From positions 9,920,001 to 9,984,000 of the forward strand of contig NC_067203.1 of NCBI RefSeq assembly GCF_026262505.1: a stretch of 64,000 nt of DNA. The letters run 5' to 3'. This document shows positions 8,185 to 15,533 of the stretch, one piece after another; within the stretch, counting starts at the first letter, position 1, and every line of letters starts with the position of its first letter. Source of the stretch: Trichomonas vaginalis G3. Lineage: Eukaryota; Parabasalia; Trichomonadida; Trichomonadidae. Under the pieces are notes generated by a model. It was not told where the DNA came from, did no database searches, and was given only the letters and a program-made list of their open reading frames with translations. The position numbers and the translations under genes are program-made.

Positions 8185-8550
8185 ATGGACAACATCGAGC
8201 CATTAGATGAGGCAATTTACCTAATTGAAATTAACGAGCTTGTTAAGCAGTACTTGCGCAAGGTCATGAAGCCCAAGGTCAAGTTCACCACTATTTCTGG
8301 AAGGGCTGCCTTGAATCTCGAGATTTCGACTGGAATTCCAATTCAAATACCAGAAAACACTCCTTTCGACGACATAAAGCAAGCAAAGAAGGAAGCCATT
8401 ATAAAGTTCCTAAACAAGCGCCCATGGATACAACTTCCAAACAGAGAGAGTCCAATTCCACGAATTATACAAATTCTCAGAGCACTGTTCCACTACTCTG
8501 GTCAACCATTCTACATAACCTCAGAAGGCGGCATCCAACCAGTTCAGTAA
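8185..8550 (+). CDS. Unknown DEAIYLIE-type Maverick protein, 121 aa
   Basis: A complete small frame beginning MDNIEPLDEAIYLIEINELV, with a mixed alpha/beta body, two Pro-rich turns and the C-terminus SEGGIQPVQ. The first base follows the 21-bp array directly, so the array occupies its 5' flank. A related start lies at 4079 after the other array. Spacer module g follows about 65 bases after the stop. I do not recognise the family. Confidence 0.6.
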   Translation: MDNIEPLDEAIYLIEINELVKQYLRKVMKPKVKFTTISGRAALNLEISTGIPIQIPENTPFDDIKQAKKEAIIKFLNKRPWIQLPNRESPIPRIIQILRALFHYSGQPFYITSEGGIQPVQ

Positions 8551-8611
8551 ACATCTCATTTTAACTCACTTTTTTTATGTTTTTTGTGAAAGTGTCAAAA
8601 ATAAATTGTTT

Positions 8612-8682
8612 TCATGAGGGTAGAAAAGAGGGTAGAAAAGAGGGTAGATCTACCCATCTACCCTAAACATTATTTTTCAATA
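8612..8682. repeat. Palindromic spacer module, copy g
   Basis: Nearly the same as copy f: repeated GAGGGTAGAAAA units, GGGTAGATCTACCC, ATCTACCCTAAACATTATTT. It is the last copy before the virion-gene block. Confidence 0.9.
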
Positions 8683-8694
8683 CTTTTTCAGCAC

Positions 8695-8792
8695 TTTTGT
8701 TTTAAATGGTATGCCATTTCATATTTCATCGTCTAACAAACAAGTTTCCCAACGGTCTTCTCCAACAAACTCAGCGTACATTTCAAATAAAA
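8695..8792 (-). pseudogene. Short remnant of a second HNH endonuclease copy
   Basis: TTTTAAATGGTATGCCAT matches the 3' end of the HNH gene (about 6980-7000), and the adjoining bases through CCAACGGTCTTCTCCAACAA and its A/T-rich leader match the 5' end (about 7515-7595). Only these terminal parts are present. Confidence 0.75.
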
Positions 8793-8814
8793 ATAAAAAA
8801 ATATGTTTTTTTCT

Positions 8815-9399
8815 TTACTTTACATAACCACCTGCTGCCATAAGTCTTTGACGCCAACCCATACCAGCTAATGAAGGTTGACTTGGTTTAGTTTGGAAAC
8901 TAAACTTTGGTTTTGGTTTATCTTCAGTTTTTGGTTTTTCTTCTTCTATCGGTTTTTCGTCACTTTTCGGTTCCTCTGATTTTTCCCCACCTGCAGGAAC
9001 AGTTGTGTCGTCAACATCTTCATAAATATCATATGCCATTTGTTTTTGTTTTCCTTTCAACTTTTTGTGTTTGTTGTAAAGTTTAGAATATTTCGACTCT
9101 AAGTCAATGAGATGTTCTATAATGAACTGTTGGTCAGTGAAGTAAACTTTTCCATCTGTTGTCTCGAAAGCTCCTTCAGACTTCAATATTTTATTTGTGA
9201 GAGTCTGTTTCTTTTTTGAGATACTAGCCGTTCCATTTCTATGAAAAGTGACTTTGTAGTTAGGGTTTGTATTTCCAGACCTGGCACTTTCTATTATTGA
9301 ATTTTTCTCTTCATCTGTAAGTTCTTTGACAGGTTTTGACAATGGTTCTGAACTTTTTGTTTGTGGTGTCAAATCTACGGTTTCAACTTCTTCGGTCAT
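8815..9399 (-). CDS. Charged scaffold-like Maverick protein, 194 aa
   Basis: Complete minus-strand frame. Acidic/Thr-rich N-terminus (MTEEVETVDLTPQT), a central basic helical region with KLYNKHKKLKGKQKQ at about residues 103-117, then a long disordered acidic Pro/Lys/Glu segment and a conserved-looking tail (LAGMGWRQRLMAAGGYVK). Such composition fits a scaffolding or core protein. It heads a set of minus-strand small virion-like genes (9419-9571 and 9591-9992) with very similar A/T leaders (CATTTCATCTC...GTAAAAAATTT). Role inferred from context only. Confidence 0.6.
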   Translation of the reverse strand: MTEEVETVDLTPQTKSSEPLSKPVKELTDEEKNSIIESARSGNTNPNYKVTFHRNGTASISKKKQTLTNKILKSEGAFETTDGKVYFTDQQFIIEHLIDLESKYSKLYNKHKKLKGKQKQMAYDIYEDVDDTTVPAGGEKSEEPKSDEKPIEEEKPKTEDKPKPKFSFQTKPSQPSLAGMGWRQRLMAAGGYVK

Positions 9400-9418
9400 T
9401 TCATCTCAGTAAAAAATT

Positions 9419-9571
9419 TTAGTTTGGTTTGTTTTCAACTGGTTGTTGTTGTTTTTTAAGTCGGTCTAAAACTTCCTGAGGTATAGGAAGAACTTGACAA
9501 ACACGTTGTGTAACTGCTGGAAGTCGACAAATCCATCTTGAACCCATTTGTCTCAATGCTGTATTGTTCAT
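9419..9571 (-). CDS. Small basic virion-like protein, 50 aa
   Basis: A short frame with start ATG at 9571 and stop at 9419-9421. It reads MNNTALRQMGSRWICRLPAV at the start, then a PIPQEVLDRLKKQQQ helix. The leader before its ATG (GTAAAAAATTT...) resembles those of both neighbours on the same strand, which supports it as a real gene. Size and charge recall small core peptides of adenovirus-like viruses, but this is only an analogy. Confidence 0.5.
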   Translation of the reverse strand: MNNTALRQMGSRWICRLPAVTQRVCQVLPIPQEVLDRLKKQQQPVENKPN

Positions 9572-9590
9572 TTCATCTCGGTAAAAAATT

Positions 9591-9992
9591 TTACATTCCC
9601 CACGTTTGAGGCGGTTGAGGTTGGTTATTGTTTACCCACTGTTGTGCATGGTTATATCCTCTGTTAAAGAATCTTTCACCTTGGTCCATATAGTGTCCTG
9701 CTTGGTTATAGTAGTCATTTGCTTTGTTATAATAGTTTCCTGCTTGTCTTCCTACATTGTCCATCCATCCTTGAACTTTTCCTCTTGTTTCAGGATTTGG
9801 AATAAGATTTGCTGCATCTCGTGCTACATCCCAACCTTTCTGTACAGTTTGTATAATAGGTTGTGCTTTCTCTTTAAGTATACCTAATGTACTCAAAATC
9901 TTCCTTCCAACTCCAAATACACCTCTGGCTATTGTTCCAACTGCGGGCAAAAATCTGGATGCAACTCCTGCTAATGCGCCAAATAAACCCAT
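9591..9992 (-). CDS. Amphipathic minor virion protein (pVI-like)
   Basis: A 133-residue protein. The N-terminus is a Gly/Ala/Phe-rich amphipathic segment (MGLFGALAGVASRFLPAVGT) of the kind that disrupts membranes in adenovirus protein VI and in related Polinton proteins. The second half is very rich in Asn, Gln, Tyr and Gly with repeated NKANDYYNQAGHY-type turns, ending in a polar Pro/Gln tail. Third of the minus-strand small virion genes, it diverges from the integrase 17 bases away. Functional analogy to pVI is inference. Confidence 0.55.
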   Translation of the reverse strand: MGLFGALAGVASRFLPAVGTIARGVFGVGRKILSTLGILKEKAQPIIQTVQKGWDVARDAANLIPNPETRGKVQGWMDNVGRQAGNYYNKANDYYNQAGHYMDQGERFFNRGYNHAQQWVNNNQPQPPQTWGM

Positions 9993-10009
9993 TTCTTATA
10001 GGGTAAAAA

Positions 10010-10564
10010 ATGACGAATCCGAACAAGGACCCCTATGTTTCTAAAGCGACAAAAAAAGCACTCATGATAAAAATCTTTAGTTCAACACCAAATGCTTGGT
10101 TTATGGATATCTTGGAAAACATTCCGAGGTATAGAGAAGATGGACCACCATACTGGTTAATATTTGTTGGTCAAAACACAAGATACTGTGAAGCCATACC
10201 ATTATGGTCCAAAAATATTTTAGATGTGAAAACTGCTTTGACAATATTCGTTGACAAATACCATCCAACAAAACTGACATCTGACTGTGAAAGTTCTTTC
10301 AAATCAGATGATATTAAAAACTATCTGCGTTCAAAAAATGTAAACCAATATTTCATTGTCGACCAAAACCATTCTGCTCTCGGTGTCATTGACGGTTGTA
10401 TAAAAATGTTAAGAGACTTAAACCAACCACAAGGTGGTGAAGCAAATGAAATGTCATATGACGACAAATATAGACACTTCTCCATGGCAAAGATGAGACA
10501 AGTTTTAAATATTTACAATAGCCGTAAACAAAAAGGTTTGGGAAACCACTCCCCGAAGAAATGA
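10010..10564 (+). CDS. DDE integrase, catalytic-core region (rve family)
   Basis: A 184-residue frame with the retroviral-integrase fold pattern. The first Asp is in AWFMDILENIP (about residue 33) and the second is in KLTSDCESSF (about residue 88), followed by the YFIVDQNHSALGVIDG region where the third acidic residue is expected. This matches the Polinton integrase, which inserts the element and makes a short target duplication. The expected N-terminal zinc-binding part is not obvious here. It adjoins the C-terminal-type segment at 10561. Part of a fossil element. Confidence 0.75.
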   Translation: MTNPNKDPYVSKATKKALMIKIFSSTPNAWFMDILENIPRYREDGPPYWLIFVGQNTRYCEAIPLWSKNILDVKTALTIFVDKYHPTKLTSDCESSFKSDDIKNYLRSKNVNQYFIVDQNHSALGVIDGCIKMLRDLNQPQGGEANEMSYDDKYRHFSMAKMRQVLNIYNSRKQKGLGNHSPKK

Positions 10565-10968
10565 AAAACAACCCTGACTTAGAGAAAGACTATATATTTA
10601 ATAATTTAGTCAAAAGAGACAAACAAGAAAGAATGCCGGGCTTCAAACTTCAGAAAGGTGACAAAGTAAAAATAGAAATACCTAAACGCGACCCATATGA
10701 AAATACTATTGACTATGACAACAATGGGAACCCGACAGGTACTCACATTCGTGTTCGTAAAAATAGAAGAAAGTATACAAGAGAATATTATGAAGTTTTA
10801 GGCAAACATGGCAAAATGTACACACTGCAAGCAGAAGATAAAACTACTATTGTCAGACCTCGTTTCAAACTTGTCAAAGTTCAAGGTGGTATACTTTCAA
10901 AGACAGTTCCTAACAAATATAAGACAACTCCTGACGAATATGCTAAAGAAGTTGAAAATGACGACTAA
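10561..10968 (+). CDS. Integrase-type C-terminal DNA-binding region
   Basis: A 135-residue frame. The segment FKLQKGDKVKIEIPKRDPYE and the later strands ending in VRPRFKLVKVQGG resemble the SH3-like/chromodomain-like C-terminal part of Polinton and retroviral-type integrases. It directly follows the catalytic-core frame on the same strand. The tail is acidic (KEVENDD). Confidence 0.55.
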   Translation: MKNNPDLEKDYIFNNLVKRDKQERMPGFKLQKGDKVKIEIPKRDPYENTIDYDNNGNPTGTHIRVRKNRRKYTREYYEVLGKHGKMYTLQAEDKTTIVRPRFKLVKVQGGILSKTVPNKYKTTPDEYAKEVENDD

Positions 10969-11405
10969 GCAATTCTATACCATGCGTAAACTGTCATGTA
11001 AGGTGGCATGTATTCTTTACCCAAGCCTGTTGGATTTGTTGTGAAAGTATGGACATGATTTCCTCCTGGTTCAGTTGGTCGAAAAGTCTTTTTTGCTGAA
11101 TGGTTATAATCTGGAGATAAAACGTCATTGCCAGCATAATATTCTGAGTTGTATAATGGGTGGTCTCTTAATGAGTGGCTATGGTCGCCAGAAAAGTTTG
11201 TAGTTCCTGTATGAGTGTGCGGTGGAAGGTTTGCTTCTTTAATTTTCTTCGAACCACCTGTTTCCTTTGAAGAGTTTGCACAATACAAAAACCTGTCGAC
11301 TATTTGTTCCCATGCACCAACACCAAACATTACTTGAGGACCTCTTGCTTCCATAGATGTATAAATAGAACCTACTGGGTTCATTAAATCAAACATATGA
11401 GACAT
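10965..11405 (-). CDS. Phage-type tail-collar domain protein
   Basis: A 146-residue protein with the classical phage tail-collar signature: PVGSIYTSMEARGPQVMFG near the start, GAWEQIVDRFLYC, a His-rich LPPHTHTG motif, and the closing MPPYMTVYAWYRIA. In phages these domains trimerise at the tip of short tail fibres. Here it follows, on the same strand, the long fibre gene at 11494-12828, from which it is separated by about 90 bases, so the two probably form one fibre system. Phage-type receptor-binding fibres inside a eukaryotic Maverick are unusual. Confidence 0.8.
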   Translation of the reverse strand: MSHMFDLMNPVGSIYTSMEARGPQVMFGVGAWEQIVDRFLYCANSSKETGGSKKIKEANLPPHTHTGTTNFSGDHSHSLRDHPLYNSEYYAGNDVLSPDYNHSAKKTFRPTEPGGNHVHTFTTNPTGLGKEYMPPYMTVYAWYRIA

Positions 11406-11493
11406 TATAGGATTGTCTCTTTTGAACTTAAAATATAGTGCAACTATTTCAGGTTTCTTCTGGTTTGTGTAAGAATTTTTTTATAATATAATC

Positions 11494-12828
11494 TTATGTT
11501 TTCAGGTAGGTAAAATCTTGACTATAATATTTATTTCTGTCATCTATATAATAATATACTATTCTCGTTTTTTCTATTGCATTATATCTTTTATATCTAT
11601 AATAATCTAAATATAATGTTTGCTTTTGTTCATCTGCATGTAGTGTTCCTTCGTCATCTACATAGTCATAATAATATGGTGCTGGAGCTGGGTCAGGCAA
11701 TGTCATATCTGCCATTTCATAAACTCGGAAATATTTCTTTTGTTCGTCTCCATATAAGTTTAAGTAGCAGTTGTTGTCTAATGGAACTTTAACTTGTGTA
11801 CCATCATTCTTTATATAGCTTACATACATTTCATTGTTATTTTTCGGAATGAGTTTATACCGTATACCATTTCTTAAGGACTGTACAAACTGCCATCTAA
11901 AATATTTATTTTCTTCATTGACAGAAAAGTCACCAACAATAGTTTCAATATTTTTTGTTCCTATCAAACTTTGGTATATTTCATTGACATATGTTTTATC
12001 TGCTTTATTTTCAAGGCTAACGTTTAAGTCTGTTATTTCAGATATAGAATGTGTATGTCCAACGGCACTTTTACTGTTTAAGGTTTCTTGTAAGTCTGTT
12101 ATTTCAGATATAGAATGTGTATGTCCAACGGCACTTTTACTGTTTAAGGTTTCTTGTAAGTCTGTTATTTCAGATATAGAATGTGTATGTCCAACGGCAC
12201 TTTTACTGTTTAAGGTTTCTTGTAAGTCTGTTATTTCAGATATAGAATGTGTATGTCCAACGGCACTTTTACTGTTTAAGGTTTCTTGTAAGTTTGTAAT
12301 ATTTGCAATGGTATGTGTATGTCCAACGGCACTTTTCCTGTTTAAGGTTTCTTGTAAGTCTGTTATTTCAGATATAGAATGTATATGAGTCTTTTTAGAA
12401 TATTCGTTTTCAGCTCTTGTCACTTCACTTGACATTTTATTGTCAACATATGTTTTGTCTGCTAGTTCAGGATGAGTATGTTCTTTTGTTGCATAAGCAT
12501 TGTTAGCTCTTTCTTCTTCTTTTGCTATTGCATCGTCTACATATTCTTTGTCAGCTTTGTTGTCAACATCTGCTTTCAAAAGAAGTTCATTTATAGGTTT
12601 CTCGTTTAAAGTTCCTTTTGTTGGATTTATACAGACAGTATTGTTCTTCTTGTCTTGAAATAGAAACTCATCTGTCATTGGGTTTAATGTCAGTTTTAAG
12701 TTTCCTTCTTTCAATGACTCAGATATCTTAGAATAGTTTGAAAAGTTTGTTGTGTTCTTATTTAGAGCTTGCATAATGAGTTGTCGGTTGTGTTGTATTT
12801 CTCTCATGGAAGCAATATCTTTCGACAT
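11494..12828 (-). CDS. Tail-fibre protein with 22-residue HTHSISEITDLQ repeats
   Basis: A 444-residue protein. The N-terminal 100 residues contain the fold 'TDEFLFQDKKNN' and then coiled coil with ADKEYVDDAI/ADKTYVDN motifs. From about 145 to 275 there are six repeats of 22 residues (HTHSISEITDLQETLNSKSA), the collagen-free trimeric fibre repeat common in phage side-tail fibres. The C-terminal region has many Tyr residues and no known domain. The DNA of repeats is nearly identical over 66-bp units (12025-12365), which shows recent expansion or conversion. Likely a trimeric receptor-binding fibre. Confidence 0.8.
   Translation of the reverse strand: MSKDIASMREIQHNRQLIMQALNKNTTNFSNYSKISESLKEGNLKLTLNPMTDEFLFQDKKNNTVCINPTKGTLNEKPINELLLKADVDNKADKEYVDDAIAKEEERANNAYATKEHTHPELADKTYVDNKMSSEVTRAENEYSKKTHIHSISEITDLQETLNRKSAVGHTHTIANITNLQETLNSKSAVGHTHSISEITDLQETLNSKSAVGHTHSISEITDLQETLNSKSAVGHTHSISEITDLQETLNSKSAVGHTHSISEITDLNVSLENKADKTYVNEIYQSLIGTKNIETIVGDFSVNEENKYFRWQFVQSLRNGIRYKLIPKNNNEMYVSYIKNDGTQVKVPLDNNCYLNLYGDEQKKYFRVYEMADMTLPDPAPAPYYYDYVDDEGTLHADEQKQTLYLDYYRYKRYNAIEKTRIVYYYIDDRNKYYSQDFTYLKT
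12025..12375. repeat. 66-bp tandem repeats in the fibre gene
   Basis: Units starting AAGTCTGTTATTTCAGATAT and running through TGTGTATGTCCAACGGCACT recur five to six times, most of them identical at the DNA level. One central copy (about 12290-12320) is more diverged (HTIANITNLQ). Confidence 0.9.
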
Positions 12829-12846
12829 TTTTATTCTAGATAAAAT

Positions 12847-13029
12847 ATGCTTCCAATAGAAAAAGAAAATTCAAGAGTTGCTACAACTAAACCATTAGAT
12901 GAACTTTTTACTAATGTCGGTCAAAAGTTTGAGACAGAGACCGTAAAGCATGAAGGCTATCGTTTTGACTACCCATTAAGATGGCTAAGGACCCATCTGT
13001 CACAAAAGCTATTGGCTTTCGTAGAATGA
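12847..13029 (+). CDS. Short Maverick structural-type reading frame
   Basis: A 60-residue frame (MLPIEKENSRVATTKPLDEL...) diverging from the fibre gene with 18 bases between starts. Coding texture is good over the first 45 residues. It overlaps the start of the next structural frame on the same strand. Function unknown. Confidence 0.35.
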   Translation: MLPIEKENSRVATTKPLDELFTNVGQKFETETVKHEGYRFDYPLRWLRTHLSQKLLAFVE

Positions 13030-13622
13030 AGTTCATTTCAGAAGCCATACATGGTTTCCCATTTACGGTCGGTTTTGAAGTTCGATACTATAACAAAGAA
13101 AAACGTATGTATGAGAAATTTGAACAGGGAAAACTTTTACAAGTTAGTTTGCTTGTAAATTTAGAAACAACTCTTCAAGCTTTTCAAGAAAAAATAAACG
13201 ATATCTATATCGAATATGCAAACCAGTATAACATTGACGAGGGGGAGTACCATCTCGATATTATTTATGACAGGAAAAATGCAACTGTTAAAATCAATAG
13301 AATAGAAGACCTTGGAGAAAACGTTTATATTTCTACAAAATATAACAACTTGGCATGGTATAGATTTATGAGGATGTTAAATCAGCCTGCAGCATATCCA
13401 GTACACCCAGACTTTTATGAAGTCGAAAACCCTAATGGAACATATGAAAATGTTTTCGACCAAGATGCTATTATTGTTCATGCTTCATTTTCTGGCGCCC
13501 AAAACTCTTTCTTATGCTTGGCAAATGACTTTTACGAAAAACCTACAAAGTTATACGAACCACCAAGTGGAAGTATTTCAGACTTTCAAGTATGGTTTAC
13601 TACAGATGGAGAAAAAGAATAA
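12981..13622 (+). CDS. Candidate capsid-related (jelly-roll-like) protein
   Basis: A 213-residue frame dominated by beta-strand patterns, including FTVGFEVRYYNKEKRMYEKF and a closing segment with VHASFSGAQNSFLCLANDFY, then FQVWFTTDGEKE. The final pattern (His-Ala-Ser-Phe, then Phe-x-Val-Trp-Phe) resembles strands in virion proteins of Polinton-type elements. It sits among other structural genes. I cannot tell minor capsid from fibre-associated protein. Confidence 0.4.
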   Translation: MAKDPSVTKAIGFRRMKFISEAIHGFPFTVGFEVRYYNKEKRMYEKFEQGKLLQVSLLVNLETTLQAFQEKINDIYIEYANQYNIDEGEYHLDIIYDRKNATVKINRIEDLGENVYISTKYNNLAWYRFMRMLNQPAAYPVHPDFYEVENPNGTYENVFDQDAIIVHASFSGAQNSFLCLANDFYEKPTKLYEPPSGSISDFQVWFTTDGEKE

Positions 13623-13696
13623 TTCCATTATACCATGCGTTTTACTTAGAACTTAGTTTCATATACAATACTATCGAACGGTAAAAATATAATTTT

Positions 13697-13936
13697 TTAA
13701 TACGGTTGAGGTGTTGGATTTGGTTGCCAACTAGACTGTGGTGCAGGTTCAGGCTGTTGTATAACAGGAGCTTGTTCTTCTGGTTCAGGGTCTTTAGGTA
13801 TAATAACCAAACTGACTACCCTTTTACCAATATTTTTGACACCGTTCCATACTCCTCTTCCGACAGATTTTATTCCATTCCATATACCTCTTCCAACATT
13901 TCGAAAGAAGTTTCCAATACTACTGAAGAAACCCAT
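13697..13936 (-). CDS. Amphipathic small virion protein, 79 aa
   Basis: The N-terminus is a repeated amphipathic pattern, GRGIWNGIKSVGRGVWNGVK at about residues 15-34, followed by a hydrophobic VVSLVIIP strand and a Pro/Gln/Glu-rich tail. It resembles the 9591-9992 protein in starting MG(F/L)F and in its polar Pro/Gln end, so the two may be related membrane-active virion proteins. Confidence 0.5.
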   Translation of the reverse strand: MGFFSSIGNFFRNVGRGIWNGIKSVGRGVWNGVKNIGKRVVSLVIIPKDPEPEEQAPVIQQPEPAPQSSWQPNPTPQPY

Positions 13937-13949
13937 TTTACTATATGTA

Positions 13950-14316
13950 AAAATCTAATGTCCGCCTAGTCTCTTACGTTTCCTGTTGAGTTCCATAGCA
14001 TTCTTTAACTGGAGCTCATACATTCTGTTTCTCCTCTGGTAGAAACATATTCTGGGTCAACTCCTGTGTTCGCGTCATCTGCATAGAGTTGTTTATATCC
14101 CACTTCAGGGTTTGTATAAAACTCTTTCCAATCTCATATTTGCATACCATGGTGGTAAGCCTAACGCAGCGTCATTTGACATGGCAGTTTGCATTTGTAC
14201 ATCTGTTGGCACTTGACCATAGTTTGCCATTGCAGTTTGTATTCTAACTTCATTTGGAATATTCTCTGGTTTGGTTGTCCAGGTTGCTGTGCATTCGCTA
14301 AGTTCTGTGCGTCCAT
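13950..14316 (-). pseudogene. Gln/Asn-rich Maverick gene, broken
   Basis: A start at 14316 reads MDAQNLANAQQPGQP. Further along the minus strand are segments with NDAALGLPPWYANM and, near 13955, a basic NRKRKRLGGH end. The region is not one open frame. Function unknown; probably a virion-associated protein. Confidence 0.35.
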
Positions 14317-14338
14317 TTAATATTAGATAAAATATCTC

Positions 14339-14458
14339 TTACGAGTACATATACTGAACATTTGCAGGCATTGGTTCATCTTCATATTCTCTGTACTTTT
14401 CTGCCACGTCAAAGAAATAAATGACACAATGGAAAAAACCTAAAACAAGTAGTCCCAT
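14339..14458 (-). CDS. Tiny single-helix membrane protein, 39 aa
   Basis: Start ATG at 14458 and stop at 14339-14341. The first 18 residues (MGLLVLGFFHCVIYFFDV) form one hydrophobic helix, followed by an acidic tail. Too short for family recognition. It lies between the methylase and the broken Gln-rich gene on the same strand. Confidence 0.4.
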   Translation of the reverse strand: MGLLVLGFFHCVIYFFDVAEKYREYEDEPMPANVQYMYS

Positions 14459-14459
14459 T

Positions 14460-14738
14460 TCAAACCACATTTATTACTAATAAAATTTCTTTGTTATGAC
14501 ACTTTCTCCAGTTTATAGGTCCTCTCTCATATTCTATCTTGTCATATATAAACTCATAGTCATGTATGTCCTCTAACCATCTCATAACGGTTTCCAAACC
14601 ACTTTTATCGGATGTAAAGTAAAAGCATGGATGGTTATGTAAAACGTCTAAAGTTTCTAAAGAGTCTCTCAAAGTCCAGTCTACTTGGTATTGAAAATCC
14701 CATGTGTTATAGAACGGCGGGTCACTATAAGAAAACAT
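14460..14738 (-). pseudogene. D12-class adenine methylase, DPPF-motif part
   Basis: The minus-strand segment begins MFSYSDPPFYNTWDF, in which SDPPF is motif IV of N6-adenine methyltransferases (the catalytic DPPY/F). It is followed by a helix/strand pattern seen in D12-class enzymes and ends EILLVINVV. The N-terminal SAM-binding part of such an enzyme lies upstream at 14815-15270; the gene as a whole appears broken. Confidence 0.6.
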
Positions 14739-14814
14739 TTTCCTTGTCTTTATATTTTTTCATACAACTCTGTCCAATGACATCTCACAAACTCTATACC
14801 CTCAGTATATTTTT

Positions 14815-15270
14815 CTATGTTCTCTTTGAAAACCTTTGTATAGTTAAGATATAAAACTTTGACATAAGTGTTTCAATGTCATGAACTCTTATAGCACCAC
14901 TATATAATAGTCTAGCAGATATACTATTCCAGTCTATATATTCTGCTTTTTTCAAAACCTCTCTCACAATATTTTTCTTATCTAATGGTATACGTTCCAT
15001 CTTACCTATAGGTATCTTTTCTTTTAACTCTTTCAATATATTGTTTGTGTCTGGAATATGTTTGAGACGGTCCATATAGTTGTCGAAGTCATTGCATATA
15101 ATCTTTGAGTCTGGGAATATTATATGGCACAAATGGGATATATAGAAACTTCCACCGAACAAATCTACAAATGTTAGACCATTCGGTAGTTTCTTAAGTT
15201 CTCTCAATATAATATCTTTACATCTACTCTTATTTCCAAAGAACGGTAACGGTGGTTTTGTAAAATTCAT
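14815..15270 (-). pseudogene. D12-class adenine methylase, SAM-binding part
   Basis: The minus-strand segment starts MNFTKPPLPFFGNKSRCKD. FFGNK is the D12-class motif X/I signature, and TFVDLFGGSFYISHL is the SAM-binding motif I, followed by ICNDFDNY. D12 enzymes methylate adenine at N6, usually in GATC-type sites; in a mobile element one could mark its own DNA or evade a host restriction-like response. Fossil; broken together with the 14460-14738 part. Confidence 0.65.
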
Positions 15271-15299
15271 TTATATATAATAATAAAAATGTTTTTACC

Positions 15300-15500
15300 T
15301 GAAAAGTGACAGAAAAGTGACAAAGCATGAAAACATATATAATTTGTGAAAAGTGAAACATTATATAATGTTTTCGACCCAGAAGAAGGCTTCTTCCCAG
15401 AAGCATGGAGGAAGAAGAAGAGTCCTCCGAATAAAAACTTCATTTATACTAAACATCAACATCAGGGCTAGAAGGCACGAAGTGCCTGGAAGCCCCACTA

Positions 15501-15531
<31 letters not shown>
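15300..15531. repeat. Right terminus of the Maverick: hairpin plus T tract
   Basis: Two tandem AAAAGTGACA boxes (15302-15311, 15313-15322) lie just outside the methylase gene. At about 15465-15497 GGGCTAGAAGGCACGAAGTG and its partner CCTGGAAGCCC form a stable hairpin, followed by CCACTACCT and then 29 consecutive T residues (15503-15531). A Polinton should end in a long terminal inverted repeat with ...CT at the tip; the other copy is outside the window, so this is the inferred right end. Confidence 0.55.

Positions 15532-15533
<2 letters not shown>

Larger units (their letters stand above)
1..15503. mobile_element. Maverick/Polinton, right-hand part (left end outside window)
   Basis: A run of virus-like genes on both strands with a different texture from the host genes: SF3 helicase, A32-like packaging ATPase, DDE integrase, amphipathic virion-type proteins, a candidate minor capsid protein, tail-fibre and collar proteins and an adenine methylase. 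This combination defines a Maverick/Polinton, a family known to be abundant in Trichomonas vaginalis. DNA polymerase B, the major capsid protein and the protease are not in this part and could lie to the left. The probable right terminus is ...CCACTACCT at about 15503, just after a GC-rich hairpin and before a T tract; Polintons typically end in CT. Some genes are open and others are broken (roughly five or more breaks), so it is a fairly young fossil. Element identity is confident; the exact right end is inferred. Confidence 0.85.
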
